From contig WTGR01000278.1 of the NCBI GenBank assembly GCA_011523485.1, forward strand, positions 2,627-10,183: a stretch of DNA of 7,557 nt, given 5' to 3'. Below, piece by piece: positions 3,432 through 7,557 of this stretch. Source of the stretch: Acidobacteriota bacterium. GTDB taxonomy: Bacteria > Acidobacteriota > Vicinamibacteria > Vicinamibacterales > UBA8438. A program made the position numbers and the translations under genes. The stretch's first letter is position 1. Every line of letters begins with the position of its first letter. Under the pieces are notes generated by a model. That model was not told where the DNA came from, made no database searches, and saw only the letters and a list, made by a program, of their open reading frames with translations.

Positions 3432-6185
3432 TCAGCGTTCCCCGGACGGCTGCAGGTCGAGGACGTCGGCGCGCTCGGCTTCCCCCTCCGCGATCGGTTC
3501 CGGACCGCCGACCAGCGGCGGACGCCGTATGAACGGCCGGGCGGATTCGGCTCCCGCGGCCGGGGTCCTGGCCTCCAGGTCCTTCCCGCGCATCACCAGC
3601 ATGCCCTGCCGGCCGGCCACCTCCTCGACCACCGCGCGGACCCCGGCGTCGACCTGTGCGATTCGCCGGGACATGGCCGCGGCGGCGGCCACCCCGCTGG
3701 CGAGGAACAGCATCGCGGCGGAACCGATGTCGAGCAGCAGGCTCCCCGCCAGCCCCGCACCGGTCAGCATCCCCACCATGGCCCCGAAGGGAGCCAGCCG
3801 GTGGCGCGCGCTGACGCGGAACAGGCAGCGCCCCTCCTCGTGCTCTTCGAGCAGGGTCCGCAGGTCGAGCCAACCCCAGCGGCCCGTCGCGACCGCCAGG
3901 TCGCGCTCCTGCTGCCACGTGTCGTGGGCGTCGATCGCACGCCCGACGGCCCGGGTCTGCAGACCGCGCGTGATGCGCGTCAGCAGGTCGGCCCGATCGA
4001 CCCAGCGCTCGCTCCAGAGCGCCATCCTGTCCTGCCCGCGGCACAGCAGTCGGATCACCCTGCCCATCTCGATCCGCTCGCCCGCGCCGCGGCTGCGGGT
4101 GGCGGCCGCGGCGCGGCGGGTACCGATGTCCGGCGGCCAGAGCTTGCCGCGCAGGCGGCCCCAGCCGCGCGCGATCGGTTGCAGCAGGTGCAGCCAGGCG
4201 ATCATCGCCCGGTAGAGGATGCGGCTCGCCGGACGACCGAGCGGCCCGATGGCGGGCAGACCGCGGACGTCCGTGCGCCGGCCGTAGCCCACGCACTTCA
4301 GAAGCGTGGCGGCCAGACCCGCGAACGCGGCCAGGCCCGCCACGACGGCAAGCGCCGGCTGGCCGAGCCAGGCGCTCGCGACGGCTGCGCCCGCGAGCAG
4401 GACCGACGCGATCTGCCACTCCATCAGATGCGGCGCGTAGGTCATCGACGGGATGTGGGCGCTGTATACCGACGGGAACGCCGCCGTGCCCCATACCCCG
4501 GCGTTGACGCGGACGCGGGAGATGGCGCGGACGAATGGCAGCGAGCTGTAGATGCGCCCCTTCCAGACGGCGTGGCCGTTCAGGAAGCGTTCCGGGTGGT
4601 TGTCCATCAGTTGGGTCTCGGCTTCGCCGTAGCCCACCTGCTGCCGCCAGTAGCCCCGCATCGTGGAGCGATGCCGGTGCCAGACGAGCGCCGACGGCGC
4701 GAACCCGATCCGCTGCCCGCGCGCCTGCAACCGCCAGCAGACGTCGACGTCGTCCCCGGCGGCATGATAGGCGGGATCGAACCCGCCGATTGCCAGCAGC
4801 GCATCGCGGCGGTAGGCCATGTTGCAGCCCGGCACGTGCTCCGCCGCGCGGTCGTCGAGCAGCACGTGGGTCGGCGCGCCGGGCGACCGGGCGACGCACT
4901 GCGCCATCCACGGGTCGTCCTGCGGAACCACGTTGGGACCGCCGGCGCCCACCACGTCGGAGCGCAGGAACGGCTGCACGAGGTAGATCAGCCAGGCCGG
5001 ATCGACACACACGTCCGCGTCGGTATAGGCGACGACGGACCCGCTCGCGCGAACCAGCGCCGCGTTGCGCGCCGCGCTCAATCCGCCGTGCGGCACGTCG
5101 ACGACCGCGACGCCGGCGTGCCGGCGGGCGATCTCTCCGGTCGCGTCGGTCGAGCCGTCGTTGACGACGATCACCTCGTAGTCGGGATAGTCCAGCGCCG
5201 CCACCGAGCGCAGGCACTCGTCGAGGGTCTCGGCCGCGTTGCGGGCGCAGATCAACACCGAGACCCGCGGCCAGTCGGCGCGGCGGTCCGGCGGGAATCC
5301 GGCCGCGGCGAACTCGAGCGCCACGTCGGCCAGGGCCGGCTTGGGCCGCCGCCGTTCGTCGGTCAGCCCGAAGCGCCAGTCGTCGACGGCGTGACCGCCG
5401 CGCCACCAGTCGTCGGTCCACGAGAACGCCACCGCCCCGCAGGCGCCCTCCTCGAACGCGATGCGGATCTGCGCCGCGGTGAGCGCCGCCTGTCCCTCCT
5501 CGCCCTCGCGGAGGCTGTCGGCGCCCCCCTCGGCCAGCAGCAGAGGCCGGTTGCCCGCCACGACCTGCAGGTGCGCGAGGTACTCCCGCAGATCGTCGCC
5601 GCGATGCAGGTAGACGTTGAACGCGCAGACGTCGAAGAAGGGCAGATCGAGGTAGTCCGTCGGCGGGTAGTTCACGTAGGTGAGCAACGCGTCGGGCGCG
5701 GCCTGCTTGGCCTCGTAGTACACCTCCCGCAGAAACCGCTCGATGCGCGACGCGCCGTGCCAGCGCACGACACCCGCCGGGATCTCGTTGCCGATGGCGA
5801 CGAGCAGGGTCGCCGGGTGCGCGGCGAGGCGGCGCACGTCCCGGACGATGTCCTTCCGCACCGCGCGGGCGAGCCTGCGATCGTCGAGGAAAGCGACGTG
5901 CTGCGCCCACGGGACACCGACCGCCACGTGCAGTTCCCGGTCCGCCGCCGCATCCAGGAGCTCTTCCCGCGGCACGGTGTAGGTCCGCACCGTGTTGATG
6001 CCGGACCGGGCCATCAACGCGAAGTCCTCGGCGGCCCGCGCCGGCGGCGGAAACTGGTAGCCGTCCCCGTCGGGGGCGAACGTGCCGTAGGCGACGCCCT
6101 TGATCAGAAAGCGCTCCGAGCCGACCTGGAGGAACTTGCCGACCACACGAGGACGCGACGAGGCGGTGGGGCTCTGGAGCGGCAT
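3432..6185 (-). CDS. Glycoside hydrolase-like TIM barrel fused to family 2 glycosyltransferase, membrane-associated
   Basis: The 917-residue product has at least three parts. Residues 17-295 look like a clan GH-A TIM barrel of the GH2 C-terminal type: GVAYGTF (30-36), GINTVRTYT (62-70), IGNEIP (131-136) with the expected acid/base Glu134 after Asn, and LLLAEGG (215-221) with the expected nucleophile Glu219, then FSWTDDWW (254-261). Residues 307-545 are a GT2 (GT-A) domain: VSVLICARN (308-316), VNDGSTD (341-347), the metal-binding D389-A-D391, GGPN (415-418), CNMAYRRDALLAIGGFD (454-470), and GDDVD (477-481) as the acidic catalytic site, with QQVGYGEAE (515-523) in the place of the QxxRW-like region. 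Two transmembrane segments follow (about 588-608 and 609-630). Residues 700-795 are soluble and unassigned, and a second hydrophobic pair spans about 798-837 before a charged tail. There is no signal peptide. It probably builds or edits a cell-envelope glycan from a nucleotide sugar; substrate and product are unknown. ATG 6185 was chosen because the barrel homology starts at about residue 16 and a -10 box lies just upstream; ATG 6239 would place the promoter inside the gene. Confidence 0.88.
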   Translation of the reverse strand: MPLQSPTASSRPRVVGKFLQVGSERFLIKGVAYGTFAPDGDGYQFPPPARAAEDFALMARSGINTVRTYTVPREELLDAAADRELHVAVGVPWAQHVAFLDDRRLARAVRKDIVRDVRRLAAHPATLLVAIGNEIPAGVVRWHGASRIERFLREVYYEAKQAAPDALLTYVNYPPTDYLDLPFFDVCAFNVYLHRGDDLREYLAHLQVVAGNRPLLLAEGGADSLREGEEGQAALTAAQIRIAFEEGACGAVAFSWTDDWWRGGHAVDDWRFGLTDERRRPKPALADVALEFAAAGFPPDRRADWPRVSVLICARNAAETLDECLRSVAALDYPDYEVIVVNDGSTDATGEIARRHAGVAVVDVPHGGLSAARNAALVRASGSVVAYTDADVCVDPAWLIYLVQPFLRSDVVGAGGPNVVPQDDPWMAQCVARSPGAPTHVLLDDRAAEHVPGCNMAYRRDALLAIGGFDPAYHAAGDDVDVCWRLQARGQRIGFAPSALVWHRHRSTMRGYWRQQVGYGEAETQLMDNHPERFLNGHAVWKGRIYSSLPFVRAISRVRVNAGVWGTAAFPSVYSAHIPSMTYAPHLMEWQIASVLLAGAAVASAWLGQPALAVVAGLAAFAGLAATLLKCVGYGRRTDVRGLPAIGPLGRPASRILYRAMIAWLHLLQPIARGWGRLRGKLWPPDIGTRRAAAATRSRGAGERIEMGRVIRLLCRGQDRMALWSERWVDRADLLTRITRGLQTRAVGRAIDAHDTWQQERDLAVATGRWGWLDLRTLLEEHEEGRCLFRVSARHRLAPFGAMVGMLTGAGLAGSLLLDIGSAAMLFLASGVAAAAAMSRRIAQVDAGVRAVVEEVAGRQGMLVMRGKDLEARTPAAGAESARPFIRRPPLVGGPEPIAEGEAERADVLDLQPSGER

Positions 6186-6198
6186 GATGGCGTCTGTA

Positions 6199-6207
6199 AT
6201 GGTACCA
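6199..6207 (-). promoter_or_regulatory. Extended -10 promoter of the GH-GT2 gene
   Basis: Minus-strand TGG-TACCAT (6207-6199) is an extended -10 element (TGn plus TAnnAT). It ends 13 bases before ATG 6185, so initiation would fall near 6192 and leave a leader of about seven bases or fewer. No purine-rich ribosome site is present and the -35 region is poor, as expected for an extended -10 promoter. Confidence 0.45.
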
Positions 6208-6265
6208 GCACCGGGCGAACACTGCCGTGCCGCGCGCATGGCGCCCCGGCCGGTCCACGGCGGCG

Positions 6266-6271
6266 TATAAT
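6266..6271 (+). promoter_or_regulatory. Consensus -10 box of the outer-membrane protein gene
   Basis: A perfect TATAAT ends ten bases before ATG 6282, in an otherwise very GC-rich stretch. Transcription should begin about 6278-6280, so the mRNA is essentially leaderless. No good -35 box is seen. It shares the 96-base intergenic gap with the divergent GH-GT2 promoter, the two -10 boxes being about 60 bases apart. Confidence 0.55.
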
Positions 6272-6281
6272 CCGGCCGCCC

Positions 6282-7382
6282 ATGCCCGGCCCGCTGCAAC
6301 GCAGTCCACTGGCGGCATGCCTGTGCCTGACCTTGGCGTGCCTCGCGCCGGCGGCGCCCGCGGCGGCGCAACAGCAGGCGACGGTGGTGGCCGACGTCGC
6401 CATCTACGGCGACAACACCGAGTTCTTCAATCCCTTCCGGGACGGCGAGACACTGCTGGGGGCGGCCGGAACGGTGGGCGTCGATCTGGAGCTGACCGAC
6501 CAGGCGACGCTGCGCGGGGGGCTGTTCCTGAACCACCGGTACGGCTCCGCCCGTTTCGCCGAACAGTGGCGGCCGGTCATCAGCCTGACCATCGAGAGCG
6601 GACCGTCGCGTTTCGTGCTCGGCACCCTGGATACCGTCCCGCACGACTTCGTGGCCGCCCCCGACCTCGGCGGGCCCCACGGCCTGTTGCCGCCGCTGCA
6701 GGTCGAGACGCTGGCGTTCACGCGTCCGTACGAGGGGGGCCTCCAGTGGCAGGTGGCGGCGGAGCGGTTCGCCCAGGACGCCTGGATCGACTGGCAACGC
6801 CTGAACACCGCCGAGCACCGTGAACGCTTCGACGCCGGCGTCCGCGGCCGTCTGGCCATCGGAGCCGAATCACCGATCGCCCTGGGGTACCAGCTTCATA
6901 TCGTCCACGAGGGCGGACAGCTCTTCGATCCGGGCCCCGTCAACGACAGCGTCGCCGGAGGACCGGGACTGGTCATCGAGCCGCGCATCGACTTCTTCGA
7001 CGCCACGTCCATCGAGGCCTACATGATGTGGTCGAAGCACATCCCGGACCGGGCCGTTCCAGAAGAAACCAGCCACGGTCACGGTCTCTTCGTGCGCGCC
7101 GCCGCGTCGAAGCGCGGCTGGCGCGGGCACGCCATCTTCTGGCAAGCCTGCCTGTGGCTGAAGGAGGAAGGCGATCTGAACTACGGCTCGCGCCTGCAGG
7201 ACGGTACGGTGTTCAGGCCGACCCGCCACTACGGCGAGGTGGGGCTGTCGAAGGCGCTGTACGAAGCGGACGGGGTGATGCTCGCCGGCTCGCTGCGCCT
7301 GCATCGCGTGGAGCGGGCCTACAACTACTCGTTCCGAATCCTCGCGCACGTCGGCATGGCCGTGCCGATCTTCACGCGGTAG
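6282..7382 (+). CDS. Secreted protein, probable outer-membrane beta-barrel, function unknown
   Basis: I do not recognise the family. The 366-residue product has a clear Sec signal peptide: Arg7, a hydrophobic core rich in Ala, Leu and Cys (10-22), and an AAA cleavage site after Ala29 followed by QQQ. The mature part has no hydrophobic helix and is built of alternating polar and hydrophobic strands with many Tyr, Trp, Phe and Gly, for example TLRGGLFLNHRYG, GLQWQVAAERFA, VMLAGSLRLHRVERA and SFRILAHVGMAVPIF; this is the pattern of a beta-barrel of perhaps 12-16 strands. The terminal residues are IFTR rather than a final Phe, which is atypical for BamA recognition, though an aromatic is close by. 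Cys15 and Cys20 do not fit a lipobox. The gene is divergent from the GH-GT2 fusion across 96 bases, so a joint envelope role is possible but unproven. ATG 6282 follows a TATAAT by ten bases. The frame is open far upstream, but that part is antisense to the fusion gene. Confidence 0.8.
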   Translation: MPGPLQRSPLAACLCLTLACLAPAAPAAAQQQATVVADVAIYGDNTEFFNPFRDGETLLGAAGTVGVDLELTDQATLRGGLFLNHRYGSARFAEQWRPVISLTIESGPSRFVLGTLDTVPHDFVAAPDLGGPHGLLPPLQVETLAFTRPYEGGLQWQVAAERFAQDAWIDWQRLNTAEHRERFDAGVRGRLAIGAESPIALGYQLHIVHEGGQLFDPGPVNDSVAGGPGLVIEPRIDFFDATSIEAYMMWSKHIPDRAVPEETSHGHGLFVRAAASKRGWRGHAIFWQACLWLKEEGDLNYGSRLQDGTVFRPTRHYGEVGLSKALYEADGVMLAGSLRLHRVERAYNYSFRILAHVGMAVPIFTR

Positions 7383-7557
7383 CGGGAGCCGTGACATGGC
7401 CTCGACCGGCCCGGAAGGCGTCCGTCGCTCCAGTCCCTGAACGCGCCGCGGTCCGTCATCGCCGCCACGCGACAACGGGTGTCCGCCGCCCGACGATCCG
7501 ACCGCTGGAGCGAGGGTAGAGCGCGGGTGGCCGGATTGTCGCGAGAGTCCACATCGG
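7383..7557. other. Right-end stretch without a recognisable gene
   Basis: The 175 bases after the beta-barrel gene show no credible gene, RNA or strong terminator. Only a short inverted repeat (ggcc-tcgacc-ggcc, around 7398-7411) could form a weak hairpin. The short open frames on both strands have the Arg- and Pro-rich composition of chance GC-rich frames. It may be the leader of a gene that begins outside the window. Confidence 0.5.

Noticed and set aside
3373..6318. A 981-codon minus-strand open frame overlapping the GH-GT2 gene in another frame
   Set aside because: It is an Arg/Gly-rich shadow with no domain signatures; the conserved GH and GT2 motifs are all in the frame ending at 3432.
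3312..7382. A 1356-codon plus-strand open frame continuous with the beta-barrel gene
   Set aside because: Everything before 6282 is antisense to the GH-GT2 gene and has the Arg/Ala/Pro/Gly-heavy composition of a chance frame in very GC-rich DNA. Motif-level homology lies on the minus strand, and the signal peptide fixes the true start at 6282.
7325..7552. A 75-codon minus-strand frame at the right end
   Set aside because: It overlaps the end of the beta-barrel gene antisense, has no recognisable motif and an Arg-rich composition typical of chance frames.

Overview
This is a 7.6 kb GC-rich bacterial window. High GC, a diderm-type secreted beta-barrel candidate, a GH-GT2 fusion and very short 5' leaders would fit an Acidobacteriota lineage such as Vicinamibacteria. 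That placement is an inference from gene style; no phylogenetic marker was compared.

Layout. Positions 1-151 are non-coding: a 55-bp direct repeat occurs twice with a 96-bp period, separated by two hairpins and a T-tract that read as a terminator for the minus strand. The right copy abuts and overlaps the CCA-bearing 3' end of a tRNA-Ser(CGA) gene (minus strand, 147-237). Upstream of the tRNA on the same strand lies tadA, the tRNA adenosine deaminase (275-754). Divergent from tadA is a plus-strand operon of nucleotide-sugar genes: long-form glucose-1-phosphate thymidylyltransferase (810-1874), a divergent RmlC-like cupin (1903-2397) and dTDP-glucose 4,6-dehydratase (2390-3403). No rmlD is present here. 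Converging on the operon from the right is a 917-residue minus-strand protein (3432-6185) that joins a glycoside-hydrolase-like TIM barrel, a family 2 glycosyltransferase, transmembrane segments and an unassigned C-terminal region. Divergent from it is a secreted protein of 366 residues, probably an outer-membrane beta-barrel (6282-7382). The last 175 bases hold nothing I can name.

How the genes may fit together. The rml genes turn glucose-1-phosphate into dTDP-glucose and then dTDP-4-keto-6-deoxyglucose, with the cupin acting next; the product is a deoxysugar donor for surface polysaccharide or glycan decoration. The membrane-linked GH-GT2 fusion could build or remodel such a glycan, and the beta-barrel could be its outer-membrane neighbour, but these links rest only on adjacency. 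tadA and tRNA-Ser form a separate translation-related block.

The points most worth a second look are the GH-GT2 fusion with both predicted hydrolase glutamates retained, the cupin that lacks two classical RmlC active-site residues, the repeat at the tRNA 3' end, and the promoter -10 boxes that sit only 10-13 bases before three start codons, implying leaderless or nearly leaderless mRNAs.
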